A program made the translations under genes and the position numbers. A stretch of 48,642 nt of DNA from CAZDDI01 sp964504195 (GTDB lineage Bacteria; Chloroflexota; Anaerolineae; B4-G1; SLSP01): assembly GCA_964504195.1 (NCBI GenBank), contig CAZDDI010000030.1:1-48642 (forward strand), read 5' to 3'. The notes below the pieces were generated by a model, which saw nothing but the letters and a program-made list of their open reading frames with translations, was not told the origin of the DNA and did not search any database. Positions 15,666 to 23,579 of this stretch are shown here, piece by piece (the stretch's first letter is position 1; every line of letters starts with the position of its first letter).

Positions 15666-17462
15666 TTACTTTAGTGCATGAACCCGTATCGTCTGCACGC
15701 GCCCATTGATCTGCACCTCGCCCAATTCTACGGCGTTCACACTGTCCGGTGCAACTTGCTGGAGTAGTTCGTAAGTCTCGTCGGAGACAAACAGATCGTA
15801 CTCTGTATACTGCTTGTTTAGACCGCTGAGCCGTTGGGCTATGTTGACCGTATCGCCTAGCACTGTGTACTCGAAGCGGCTCTGGGAGCCTAGCAACCCG
15901 GCTATCACTGGCCCGGTGTTGATGCCGATGCCCAGGCGGATGGGCGACTCACCCTGGGCGACCCGCTGTATGTTCATCTGTTTGAGATGCTCCAACACTT
16001 GCAACGCGCTATTGAACGCATGTTGCGCGCTTACTGCTGGCGATTCCGCCTTTGGTAAGACGCCGAAGAAGGCCAGCACCGCATCGCCGATGAATTTATT
16101 GAGCACGCCGTTGTTATTCTGGATGATGGCAACCGTCCCTTCGAGATATGTGTTGAGCATTTGGATGATGTAGGCAGGTGTGTGCCCTTCGGATAGGGCG
16201 CTGAACCCACGAATATCGGCGAAGAGGATGCTAGCGATGACCGTTTGGCCTTCCAGCCCCAGCGCGCCGGTGGCGCGCACTTCTTGCAATTTGCGCGCAA
16301 TGGCGGGGCTGGCGGTCAGGCCGAGCAAGTCGCGGTACAGTTGCCCTTCGCGGATTTGCAGCACCATCTGGTTGAAGGTTTGTCCGAGGGTGGCGATTTC
16401 ATCCCCGCCGCTGATATCTACTTGTGTGGTTAGATCACCCTGAGAGACCTGCTCCGTAGCGGCGGAGAGCCGGCTCACGCGGCGCACGACGGCACTGGCA
16501 ACCAGCGTGCCGACGAACATCACTACTATGGTCGTCACGCTGAAGATGCCTAGCAAGGATTGTTGGGCGGGGGGCAGGGCACTGGTGACGAAACTGAGCG
16601 GCAGCGCCGCCGCCAGCACCCCTATATCGCGGTCGTAACGCACCTTGAACGGGCTAAAAACGAGCGCATACTCGCGGCCTTCCACCGTGATATCCTGGCG
16701 ATAGATCCACTCGTGCTGTCCCGCGAGATACTGGTGATAGTCCTCCTGGCTGAGCGCGAGCGCGCCCTCGTCTGTGGCAGAGAGGGTGTTGAAACGCGGC
16801 GTCCCCGGCTCCAGGTAGAGCGCCACCCGCGTCAGCGCGCTGCGGTCGAGTCGTTGCACCAGGCGCTCCAGGTAGTTGCCCATCAACAGCATGCCGACGA
16901 TGCGGCCCTCTTGTTTGATCGGCCCGGCGGTGTAAAAGATCCATCCTTGCTGCGTTTCTACTACAGCGGCGTACTTGTCGCCGATGGCATCTGCGCGGCT
17001 GTGTAGTACCAGCTGCACCACGTTCCACTGTGCGCAGTCCTCTGGCGCGCTAGTGATATAGTCCAGGATATTATCGCTGCCTGTATGCTGCGCCGCCGCG
17101 AGGGGTGTCCCCGTGTGATCCAGCACGATCAGGCTATCGTAGCGGGCGTTGACGAGATGTGGCATGCTCAGCGCGACAATCGTCTCTCTGTCGCCGCCGG
17201 CTACAGCTTCCGCAAACCCATTCGTGTAGGCAACCGTACGCCAGACGGCCAGCTGCTCCTGCTCGATGCGCACAATCGTTTCGTTGATTTTTTGCCCGGC
17301 ATCCAGCAACGAAGCCTGAAAACGGCTTTCCAGCAGATTCGCCAGGAGCCGTGTCACCAGAAAAGTGGTACTGAAGGCCAGTAAGATAGCGAGGATGATG
17401 TAAGGCAGCGTGATTTTAATCCGCAATTGGGCGAAGCTGTGGCGCAGCAATTGTGGGCGCAT
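15666..17462 (-). CDS. Membrane adenylate cyclase, class III, with HAMP domain
   Basis: 598 aa. Topology: transmembrane helix 1 (about 18-40), extracytoplasmic double-Cache-like sensor (about 41-300), helix 2 (about 303-325), HAMP (326-378), then a class III cyclase domain (about 405-598). Catalytic residues are all present: metal ligands Asp416 (FADIRGF) and Asp460 (NKFIGDAV), Lys456, Asp537 for adenine selection (LGDTVN), Asn540 and Arg544 for transition-state binding. Lys plus Asp at the base-selecting sites argues for ATP, so cAMP is the probable product. GGAGG precedes the ATG. Its signal is unknown. Confidence 0.92.
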   Translation of the reverse strand: MRPQLLRHSFAQLRIKITLPYIILAILLAFSTTFLVTRLLANLLESRFQASLLDAGQKINETIVRIEQEQLAVWRTVAYTNGFAEAVAGGDRETIVALSMPHLVNARYDSLIVLDHTGTPLAAAQHTGSDNILDYITSAPEDCAQWNVVQLVLHSRADAIGDKYAAVVETQQGWIFYTAGPIKQEGRIVGMLLMGNYLERLVQRLDRSALTRVALYLEPGTPRFNTLSATDEGALALSQEDYHQYLAGQHEWIYRQDITVEGREYALVFSPFKVRYDRDIGVLAAALPLSFVTSALPPAQQSLLGIFSVTTIVVMFVGTLVASAVVRRVSRLSAATEQVSQGDLTTQVDISGGDEIATLGQTFNQMVLQIREGQLYRDLLGLTASPAIARKLQEVRATGALGLEGQTVIASILFADIRGFSALSEGHTPAYIIQMLNTYLEGTVAIIQNNNGVLNKFIGDAVLAFFGVLPKAESPAVSAQHAFNSALQVLEHLKQMNIQRVAQGESPIRLGIGINTGPVIAGLLGSQSRFEYTVLGDTVNIAQRLSGLNKQYTEYDLFVSDETYELLQQVAPDSVNAVELGEVQINGRVQTIRVHALK

Positions 17463-17648
17463 AAGGACCTCCTGAAAGCGAAAAAGCGAAAAGACGAAAA
17501 GACGAAAAGGCGGGTACGCTTTATGGAAATGGTGACATAGAAATAAGAATGCGGGTCTGGCTTGCCGTCCACGAATTTGGTCACGTATACACGAACTCGC
17601 CTGGTATTGTAAAATTCGTGCATTCCGTGGATGGCCTGCAACCCCTAA

Positions 17649-17662
17649 CTTAATGACATTGA
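17649..17662 (+). repeat. 14-mer CTTAATGACATTGA, left copy
   Basis: Identical to the 14-mer at 19202-19215 and the reverse complement of those at 18947-18960 and 41381-41394. With the copy at 18947 it bounds a 1.31-kb stretch as inverted repeats. Possibly a terminal repeat of a dead mobile element. Confidence 0.6.
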
Positions 17663-17744
17663 TTCGTGATCTGCTGAACTTACCTACCGGCGACTATACT
17701 CTCTTAGCATATACGGCAATGTGCGGGATGTCATCAATGCGGTG

Positions 17745-17819
17745 TAGATTTTTAGTTCCACATTTAGATGACTTGAGTGCGAGCGCGCTCCGTTGTATGT
17801 GGAGAGGGTGTGTATTACC
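17745..17819. repeat. Diverged copy of the segment at 18868-18945
   Basis: Both segments share an ATTTTTAG(T/C)TCCACATT start and a CTCCG(T/C)TGTATGTGGAG end with a diverged middle. On the minus strand both read LHIQRS...CG(T/A)KN, so they descend from one sequence, possibly decayed coding DNA of the ice-binding type seen next to the second copy. Confidence 0.6.
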
Positions 17820-17883
17820 TACAACATATATGCTGTGATCTGGGGATGGTGTGGTGAGGCTTGATTCAAGGAGCAGTATTTCT

Positions 17884-18446
17884 GCAGTACCGCACAACTA
17901 ACCCGGTAGTATGCTCAAAACACGCCTGTTGACGGCTTGGACAGGGTGACTTTGGCGCGAGGGCCGTCCAAGGCAATGCCGGAGGGCAACCGGGAGAGGC
18001 TTCGGCAGGCTCAGCTACCGGGCTGCTCCGGTGCCTGAGCCTGCCGAAGGCCTCTGCGTTCGTCGAAGGCAGTACCGCACAACTAACCCGGTAGTATGCT
18101 CAAAACACGCATATTGATGGCTTGGACAGGGCGACTTTGGCGCGAGGGCCGTTCAAGGCAATGCCGAAGGCCTCTGCGTTCGTCGAAGGCAGTACCGCAC
18201 AACTAACCCGGTAGTATGCTCAAAACACGCCTGTTGATGGCTTGGACAGGGTGACTTTGGCGCGAGGGCCGTCCAAGGCAATGCCGGAGGGCAACCGGGA
18301 GAGGCTTCGGCAGGCTCAGCTACCGGGCTGCTCCGGTGCCTGAGCCTGCCGAAGGCCTCTGCGTTCGTCGAAGGCAGTACCGCACAACTAACCCGGTAGT
18401 ATGCTCAAAACACGCATATTGATGGCTTGGACAGGGTGACTTTGGT
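17884..18446. repeat. Tandem repeat, alternating long (185 bp) and short (120 bp) units
   Basis: Units start with GCAGTACCGCACAACTAACC at 17884, 18069, 18189 and 18374. Units 1 and 3 are 185 bp, unit 2 is 120 bp, unit 4 is cut off near 18446. Units 1 and 3 carry CGCCTGTTGA, units 2 and 4 CGCATATTGA, so a 305-bp pair was duplicated. The 65-bp difference is a palindromic segment (GAGGCTTCGGCAGGCTCAG ... CTGAGCCTGCCGAAGGCCTC) bordered by TGCCG on both sides. Confidence 0.9.
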
Positions 18447-18905
18447 GCGATTGCGTATTTCTCTGTACAAGGGAGAGATAGCGGTTCGTTCTGAACGTGG
18501 CCGTGATGACTTTGTTGGCGTCCATTGTCACCTGTGTGGGATTGGTTGTGCCGCTCAAGTCGCCGATGAGGCTTTGATCCGCGAGGATATTTCCGCTGAA
18601 TTGCGTGGTAGTACCGAGTGTTGCCGAGCTGCCCACTTGCCAGAACCCGTTGAGCGCCTGCCCGCCATTGGTCAGGCGCACCACCGCGCCGGAGGCAGTG
18701 GTGAGTGTGCTTCCGGTTTTGAAAACCCTGACGGCATTGGCGTCACCCAGAGCATCCAATACGAGATTGCCTGTCAACTGCGCGGACGTATCGAAACAAT
18801 AGACGCCGGGCTGGAGTGTCTGGCCGCCCAAATCCTGATCCGTTAAATCAGTATCGTAGGTGCTGCATGGATTTTTAGCTCCACATTCGGCTGGTTTGGA
18901 TGTGT
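18388..18905 (-). pseudogene. Decayed ice-binding-like (DUF3494) adhesin fragment
   Basis: Minus-strand frame from about 18905 reads NPCSTYDTDLTDQDLGGQ, then TLQPGVYCFDTSAQLTG, DANAVRVFKTGSTLTTASG and GFWQVGSSATLGTTTQFSGN: the second half of a DUF3494 ice-binding-like beta-solenoid domain. After NILADQSL it jumps to LSGTTNPTQVTMDANKVITATF, the end of a bacterial repeat (InlB-B-like) domain, suggesting an internal deletion. No start codon, signal peptide or first half of the domain is present, and the frame ends inside the tandem repeat. It is a remnant of a larger secreted adhesin, probably not expressed. Confidence 0.75.
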
Positions 18906-18945
18906 GCGTACTCCGCTGTATGTGGAGCGTGCCGGCATATTAGAG
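18868..18945. repeat. Partner copy of the segment at 17745-17819
   Basis: See 17745-17819; here the segment joins directly to the DUF3494 fragment. Confidence 0.55.
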
Positions 18946-18946
18946 G

Positions 18947-18960
18947 TCAATGTCATTAAG
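18947..18960 (-). repeat. 14-mer TCAATGTCATTAAG, right copy
   Basis: Inverted relative to 17649-17662. Confidence 0.6.
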
Positions 18961-18976
18961 TGTAATTACTCAACCT

Positions 18977-19047
18977 TGTCATTGCGAGCCACGTCTCCGT
19001 GGCGTCCATTCGTCTGCGAATGGCGCAATCTCAATTATGAACGAGAT
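18977..19047. repeat. Structured dispersed repeat, copy 2
   Basis: Same layout as 11167-11236: ATTGCG (18981-18986) and CGCAAT (19024-19029) enclose GCCACG/CGTGGC around TCTC (18988-19003) and CCATTCG/CGAATGG around TCTG (19006-19023). The stems differ from copy 1 in sequence but keep pairing. Confidence 0.8.
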
Positions 19048-19201
19048 TGCTTCGCCTTCGTGTATTCGTGCTCCAATTCGTGCATGGCAAGCCTACGCAT
19101 TGTTCTTAACTTAGGTAGTTCCAAGATTTAAAGCACGCCACATCAAAAGAAAGTTCCCGCGACAGCGTCAAAACCTGGATAGTTTATTTTCTTGGAACGG
19201 C

Positions 19202-19215
19202 CTTAATGACATTGA
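19202..19215 (+). repeat. 14-mer CTTAATGACATTGA, third copy
   Basis: Same orientation as 17649-17662. It may mark another end of a dispersed element. Confidence 0.5.
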
Positions 19216-19232
19216 TAAATGCCCAAATTCAT

Positions 19233-19262
19233 CCTTGCGAAGGTTTCTCAACCTTCACAAGG
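19233..19262 (-). terminator. Hairpin after the efflux operon
   Basis: Minus-strand CCTTGTGAAGGTT-GAG-AAACCTTCGCAAGG, a 13-bp stem (one G-T pair) immediately after the permease stop. No clear T-run follows, so it may stabilise the 3' end rather than terminate by itself. Confidence 0.5.
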
Positions 19263-19268
19263 GGTGTA

Positions 19269-20504
19269 TCACTCATATCGCAACGCATCAATCGGGTTCA
19301 GACTGGCGGCGCGCTGGGCCGGGTAGATGCCGAAGAATAGCCCCACCGCTGCCGAGAACAGCGTCGCCAGCAGCACCGCATCGGCGGTGATAACTGCTGC
19401 GAAGCCCTCGTCGCGTAGCAGTTGTGAGATGAGCAGCGCGCCCGAAGTCCCCAGTGCAATGCCGATGAAGCCCCCGGCCATCGAAAGCACCACCGCCTCG
19501 CTGAGGAACTGTGCCAGAATGTCGTGCTTGCGTGCGCCCACCGCCTTCCGCAGGCCGATCTCGCGGGTGCGTTCGGTCACGCTGACCAGCATGATGTTCA
19601 TAATGCCGATGCCACCCACCAACAGGCTGATACCGGCGATGGCCCCCAGGAACACGGTCAACACGCCCGTAATCTGCTCGAACGTGCCGATGAGGTCGGA
19701 TTGGCTGATGATGCTGAAGTCATCCAGTTCGCCGGGGGCGATGCGATGGCGATCCCGCAGGATGGCGGAGACTTCGGTGATGGCGGCTTCGATGCGGTCG
19801 CCGGTGATGGCCTGGACGTAGATGGCGGAGACGCGCGGCTCGCCCTGTGGTGTGCGGCGTGGGAAAATGCGGGCCAGGGCGGTGTTGAGCGGGATGATGA
19901 CGCAGTCATCTTCGCTGCCGAAGCTGGAGCCGCCGCGCTCGGCCATGACGCCAATGACGCGGAATGGCACCCCATTGATGCGGACGATTTCATCGAGCGG
20001 GCGGGGGTTGTCCGGGAACAGGCTTTCCGCTACGATTTTCCCCAGCACAACCACCCGTGCCTGGCTTTGGTTGTCGGCATCGGTGAAGAACTGCCCGACA
20101 TCCGGTTGCCAATCGCGCACGGCGGTATATTCTGGTGTGACGCCGCGCACCTCGGTGCTTTTATCGCGCCCTGGAATGCTGAGCTGCCCCCCACCTTGAA
20201 CGACAGGGGAAACGCGCAGCACGTCGGGGGCGAGCTCCGGATCGAGCAACGCCGCCACATCCCGGATCGTGAGGTAGGCGGGCCGGTTCAACTCGCCACT
20301 CATCGAGCCGGGAATTACAAAGAATAGGTTGGTGCCGATGGACTGGAACTGTTGGGTAATGTAAGCTTGCACGCCCTCGCCTACCGAGAGCAGCGTGATG
20401 ACTGCGCCCACGCCGATAATGATGCCGAGCATAGTCAGCCCGGCGCGTAGTTTGTTGACCGTGAGCGCCTTGAGCGCGATGCGGAGGCTGTTGAGCAGGT
20501 TCAT
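19269..20504 (-). CDS. MacB-like ABC transporter permease
   Basis: 411 aa. Typical FtsX/MacB layout: transmembrane helix near 25-45 (LTMLGIIIGVGAVITLLSVG), a periplasmic MacB_PCD domain (about 46-270), then three C-terminal helices with the conserved TERTREIGLRKAVGARK loop. Unlike E. coli MacB the ATPase is a separate gene, which overlaps it by 4 bp. It forms a mechanotransmission-type exporter with the ATPase and the adaptor encoded upstream. Substrate unknown: possibly a lipophilic drug, peptide or lipoprotein. Confidence 0.9.
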   Translation of the reverse strand: MNLLNSLRIALKALTVNKLRAGLTMLGIIIGVGAVITLLSVGEGVQAYITQQFQSIGTNLFFVIPGSMSGELNRPAYLTIRDVAALLDPELAPDVLRVSPVVQGGGQLSIPGRDKSTEVRGVTPEYTAVRDWQPDVGQFFTDADNQSQARVVVLGKIVAESLFPDNPRPLDEIVRINGVPFRVIGVMAERGGSSFGSEDDCVIIPLNTALARIFPRRTPQGEPRVSAIYVQAITGDRIEAAITEVSAILRDRHRIAPGELDDFSIISQSDLIGTFEQITGVLTVFLGAIAGISLLVGGIGIMNIMLVSVTERTREIGLRKAVGARKHDILAQFLSEAVVLSMAGGFIGIALGTSGALLISQLLRDEGFAAVITADAVLLATLFSAAVGLFFGIYPAQRAASLNPIDALRYE

Positions 20505-21238
20505 AGCGATTCCTCCTGCAATTTAGCGCGTTTGGCGCGGATGGGGTGGGTGATGATTTCTTCCTCGTCAATTTCCCCATCGAACAGGTGAAAGGCGCGT
20601 TGCGTGTGGTTGGCGACGCGCTGGTCGTGCGTCACCAGCAGCACGGTGATGCCCTGCTCGCGGTTGAGCTCCTGAATGATCGCCATGATTTCCTCCCCGG
20701 AGCGGCTATCGAGGTTGCCCGTTGGCTCATCGGCGAGGATGATGGCAGGGCGGTTGACCAACGCGCGCGCGATGGCGACCCGCTGTTGCTGCCCGCCGGA
20801 GAGCTCGTTGGGCGTGTGATCGAGCCGTTCGGCCAACCCCACCATTTCCAGTACTTCGCGGGCGCGTTTGGCTCGCTCGCGCGCGGGAACGGTCGAATAG
20901 GCCAACGGTAACATCACGTTTTCCAGCGCGGTGGTACGCGGCAGCAGGTTGAAATTTTGGAACACGAACCCTACGCGCCGGTTGCGGATCGAGGCGAGGT
21001 CATCGTCGCTCATTGCGCTCACATCTTCGCCATCGAGAAAATAATCGCCCTCGGTGGGCTGGTCGAGGCAACCCAGGATGTTCATTAGTGTAGACTTGCC
21101 CGACCCCGAAGGTCCCATGATAGCCGCTATTTCGCCGCGCTGGATTTCCAACGATACCCCGTTCAGGGCGTGGACGAGCGTCGTACCCATGCGGTAGATT
21201 TTCTTGAGGTCCTTGACCTGAATGACGGGTGTGCTCAT
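20501..21238 (-). CDS. ABC transporter ATP-binding protein (MacB/LolD type)
   Basis: 245 aa. Walker A GPSGSGKST (about 42-50), Q-loop FVFQNFNLLPRTTALENV, signature LSGGQQQRVAIARAL, Walker B IILADEPTGNLD and H-switch LVTHDQ are all intact. The PRTTALENV and DEPTGNLDS wording is typical of the LolD/MacB branch that drives FtsX-like permeases. It sits 9 bp after the adaptor gene and overlaps the permease gene by 4 bp. Confidence 0.93.
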   Translation of the reverse strand: MSTPVIQVKDLKKIYRMGTTLVHALNGVSLEIQRGEIAAIMGPSGSGKSTLMNILGCLDQPTEGDYFLDGEDVSAMSDDDLASIRNRRVGFVFQNFNLLPRTTALENVMLPLAYSTVPARERAKRAREVLEMVGLAERLDHTPNELSGGQQQRVAIARALVNRPAIILADEPTGNLDSRSGEEIMAIIQELNREQGITVLLVTHDQRVANHTQRAFHLFDGEIDEEEIITHPIRAKRAKLQEESL

Positions 21239-21247
21239 GTCAGGGCC

Positions 21248-22660
21248 TCATCGCCGATTGGGTGGGCCGCTTGGCGCATTCTCGAAATCGAAGAGCACGC
21301 GCTCTTCCGTTACCAGGGCTACCGTCATTCCCTCTTCCAACCCGGAGAGCACCTCGGTGAAGGCCTCATTCCGCATTCCGACAGTGACGGCGACGCGGCG
21401 CAGCTCCCCATCTACCAGATGGTAGGCGTAGATGAAGGTTTCCCCGCCGGTGCGCTCGGTGCGGATGGCCCAATTGGGCGCGAGCAGCACGTTTTCCTTG
21501 CGGCTGGTGTTGATGCTGACGTTGGCGGTCATGCCATCACGTACCTGTACCCTGTCATCCGGACTCAGGCGCACGCGCACGGGGTAAGTGACCACACCCC
21601 CCATGCTGTTGGCTGCCGGTGCAATGCGTTCGACCTGCCCTTGCAGCGCGGTGTTGGGGTAGGCGTCCAGCGTTACCGCTACTGCCTGATCCAGCGCCAG
21701 CTTGCCCACATCCGTCTCATCCACCGTGATATCCACAAAGAACTGCGCATCATCCACCAGCACGATGGCTGGTAGCCCGGCGGGGGCCTGCCCTGTTTGC
21801 AGATTGACTGCTGCTACCACGCCTGCAAATGGCGCTTTAAGCAGCGCATCGGCAAGTCGCGCCTGGGTCTGCTCCAGGCTCAGCTGCGTCTGCTCGATTT
21901 GCAGATTGGCTTGTTGTATTTGCTCGTCGCTCGCACCATCTTCAAGGCGGCGCATATTTTCCTGGGCCTGCCGATAGGCATTGTAGGCGCGCAGCCATTG
22001 ATCTTGTGATTGTTGGATTTGTAGCTCGGCGTTGAGCAGGGTGACGCCCAACTGCCCCTCCATTTCCAGGTAGGCCAGATAGGCTTGATCGGCAGCTCCG
22101 CCGGGAATTTCGCCCTGGTCGGCGCGGACGCGCGTAGCGTGGTAGTTTTGGCTGGCGCGGTCGCGGGCGGTGGTTGCCTGCCGCATCATCTCGTTGCCCT
22201 GTGATTGCGCCACTTCCTTGCTGATGCGCGCTACTTCGAGCGATTGCGCGGCCTGGTTCAGCGTAAGCCGGGCCAGGGCGATGTCTTCCTCGCTGGCGGT
22301 CTTGGTGAGCTGTTCGAGGTTGAGCTGTGCCTGCTCTAGCGCCAGTTCGCTCTGCCGCACAGCGCGCTGTAAATCATCCGTGTTGAGCCGGGCCAGCACA
22401 TCTCCAGCAGCGACGTAATCGCCCACATCTACCAGCACCTCGGCCACCGTACCGGCTGAAGCGAAACGCAGTTCGGCCTTCTGATTCGCGGCGACATTGC
22501 CGCTGGCGGCCACCGTGATTTCGAGCGTGCCGCGCTGCACCTGCCCTGTGCGTAGAATATCCGTGCGTTGTGTCTGGCTTTGCTGGCGCAGATAAATAAA
22601 TCCCCACACTGCCCCGGCAAGCGTGGCGACAACGAGCAGGATTATGAGTATCTTTTTCAT
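21248..22660 (-). CDS. Efflux adaptor (HlyD/MacA-like membrane fusion protein)
   Basis: 470 aa. N-terminal anchor helix (about 3-25: ILIILLVVATLAGAVWGFIYL), then lipoyl half (LEITVAASGNVAANQKAELRF...VGDYVAAGDVLARLNT), a long alpha-hairpin rich in Gln/Ala/Glu with coiled-coil spacing (about 95-245), the second lipoyl half (APFAGVVAAVNLQTGQ) and beta-barrel and membrane-proximal domains. It joins the MacB-like permease to the envelope. I chose the second ATG (22660): AGAGGA is 8 bp before it, whereas the ATG at 22669 directly abuts that site. First gene of an operon with a promoter at 22712-22740 and a palindrome at 22685-22712. Confidence 0.9.
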   Translation of the reverse strand: MKKILIILLVVATLAGAVWGFIYLRQQSQTQRTDILRTGQVQRGTLEITVAASGNVAANQKAELRFASAGTVAEVLVDVGDYVAAGDVLARLNTDDLQRAVRQSELALEQAQLNLEQLTKTASEEDIALARLTLNQAAQSLEVARISKEVAQSQGNEMMRQATTARDRASQNYHATRVRADQGEIPGGAADQAYLAYLEMEGQLGVTLLNAELQIQQSQDQWLRAYNAYRQAQENMRRLEDGASDEQIQQANLQIEQTQLSLEQTQARLADALLKAPFAGVVAAVNLQTGQAPAGLPAIVLVDDAQFFVDITVDETDVGKLALDQAVAVTLDAYPNTALQGQVERIAPAANSMGGVVTYPVRVRLSPDDRVQVRDGMTANVSINTSRKENVLLAPNWAIRTERTGGETFIYAYHLVDGELRRVAVTVGMRNEAFTEVLSGLEEGMTVALVTEERVLFDFENAPSGPPNRR

Positions 22661-22684
22661 GGTATTCATCCTCTTACACAAAGT

Positions 22685-22712
22685 TGACCGTAGTCATTAT
22701 TGACTACGGTCA
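22685..22712. promoter_or_regulatory. Perfect 28-bp palindrome, probable repressor operator
   Basis: TGACCGTAGTCA-TTAT-TGACTACGGTCA, both 12-bp arms exact. It begins at the end of the -10 box and covers the expected transcription start, the best place for a repressor such as a TetR-family dimer. No regulator gene is adjacent. Confidence 0.75.
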
Positions 22713-22740
22713 TTATACCATACCGAAATATAACTGTCAA
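22712..22740 (-). promoter_or_regulatory. Consensus sigma-70 promoter of the efflux operon
   Basis: TTGACA (22740-22735), exactly 17 bp, TATAAT (22717-22712): full consensus at all 12 positions. A promoter this strong normally needs a repressor, which fits the palindrome downstream. Confidence 0.85.
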
Positions 22741-22766
22741 TGAGCGGGTACGTTTTACATACTGTT

Positions 22767-23384
22767 TTACGCTTTCCGTTTCAGCACCGCGCGCAACCCC
22801 ACCTCAGTTCCGGCGCGGATATTGCGGATATTGGAAAGGTGTTTGTAGATGCCTACGGCGGAGATGATGCAGGCCAGGGCGATGGGATTAAGGCTGTACC
22901 TAAAGAAGAAGGCGACGATGAACGGCAGGAAAACGTAGAGCGCGATAGAACTGATGGCGATGTAATCGAGCAGGATCAGGAAGAAGGCGATGAAGAGGAT
23001 GGAGGCCAGTCCGACCCAGCCGTTGAGCGCCAGGAGTGTGCCGACCAGTGCCGCGATACCCTTGCCGCCGCGAAATTTCATCACCATCGGGTAGATGTGT
23101 CCCAGTACAGCACATCCTCCAGCGATGAATCCTAAGCCAGGTACATTTGGATAGAGGGCCTTGATGAGCAAAACAGCGGCGGTGGCTTTGAGCACATCCC
23201 CTAGCCCCGTAAGGATGCCATAGCGCCATCCTAATACAACAGTTGCATTGGATGCGCCTGCGTTGGTGGTGCCGTGCTCGCGGATGTCAATGTGCCGCAC
23301 GAGCTGCCCCAGGATATAAGCCATCTGGATGTTGCCGAATAAGTACCCGATTAATGCTGCAACGAAGAGATTTTGAATATTCAT
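22767..23384 (-). CDS. plsY: Glycerol-3-phosphate acyltransferase PlsY
   Basis: 205-aa inner-membrane enzyme that moves the acyl group from acyl-phosphate (made by PlsX) to glycerol-3-phosphate, the first acylation in phospholipid synthesis. Five or six hydrophobic helices and the three PlsY loops are visible: an early TTNAGASNATVVLGWRYG-like loop, KFRGGKGIA (glycine-rich phosphate loop) and the C-terminal KHLSNIRNIRAGTE. The start at 23384 has AGGAGG upstream, making the preceding in-frame Met unnecessary. plsX lies 10 kb away at 33396-34439. Confidence 0.9.
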   Translation of the reverse strand: MNIQNLFVAALIGYLFGNIQMAYILGQLVRHIDIREHGTTNAGASNATVVLGWRYGILTGLGDVLKATAAVLLIKALYPNVPGLGFIAGGCAVLGHIYPMVMKFRGGKGIAALVGTLLALNGWVGLASILFIAFFLILLDYIAISSIALYVFLPFIVAFFFRYSLNPIALACIISAVGIYKHLSNIRNIRAGTEVGLRAVLKRKA

Positions 23385-23505
23385 GGTAATGCCTCCTAAA
23401 AGTGTGTGCAAACAGTAGTATGGGTAAAGCCAATACCGAATTCCAACAAAAAAATATACCGTTAGTGTACTTGATATGGGATGCTTGTCAATTGTAGCCG
23501 CAAAT

Positions 23506-23542
23506 CAAGAGCCGATTACTTGGAAAAGTAACCGGCTCTTGG
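23506..23542 (-). terminator. Hairpin after the AOR operon
   Basis: CAAGAGCCGATTACTT-GGAA-AAGTAACCGGCTCTTGG, about 16-bp stem with one mismatch, between the carrier-protein gene stop and plsY. Few T's follow, so strength is uncertain. Confidence 0.55.
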
Positions 23543-23579
23543 ATTGTGTTTGCCAGCTTCTAGCAACCAGAAACCAGCT

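Larger units (their letters stand above)
17463..17883. other. Gene-poor stretch with decayed repeat remnants
   Basis: About 420 bp upstream of the cyclase gene. It holds a CGAAAAGACGAAAAG run (17480-17510), inverted CACGAATTT-type repeats (17570-17630), the 14-mer CTTAATGACATTGA (17649-17662) and a segment (17745-17819) similar to 18868-18945. No gene with a ribosome-binding site is visible. Confidence 0.6.
18961..19268. other. Non-coding stretch downstream of the MacB-like operon
   Basis: Contains the structured repeat copy 2 (18977-19047), a third CTTAATGACATTGA (19202-19215) and a 13-bp hairpin (19233-19262). No gene seen. Confidence 0.6.

Noticed and set aside
17884..18446. CRISPR-like array
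   Set aside because: Units are 120-185 bp, repeated in full including the middle; no short repeat with unique spacers and no cas genes.
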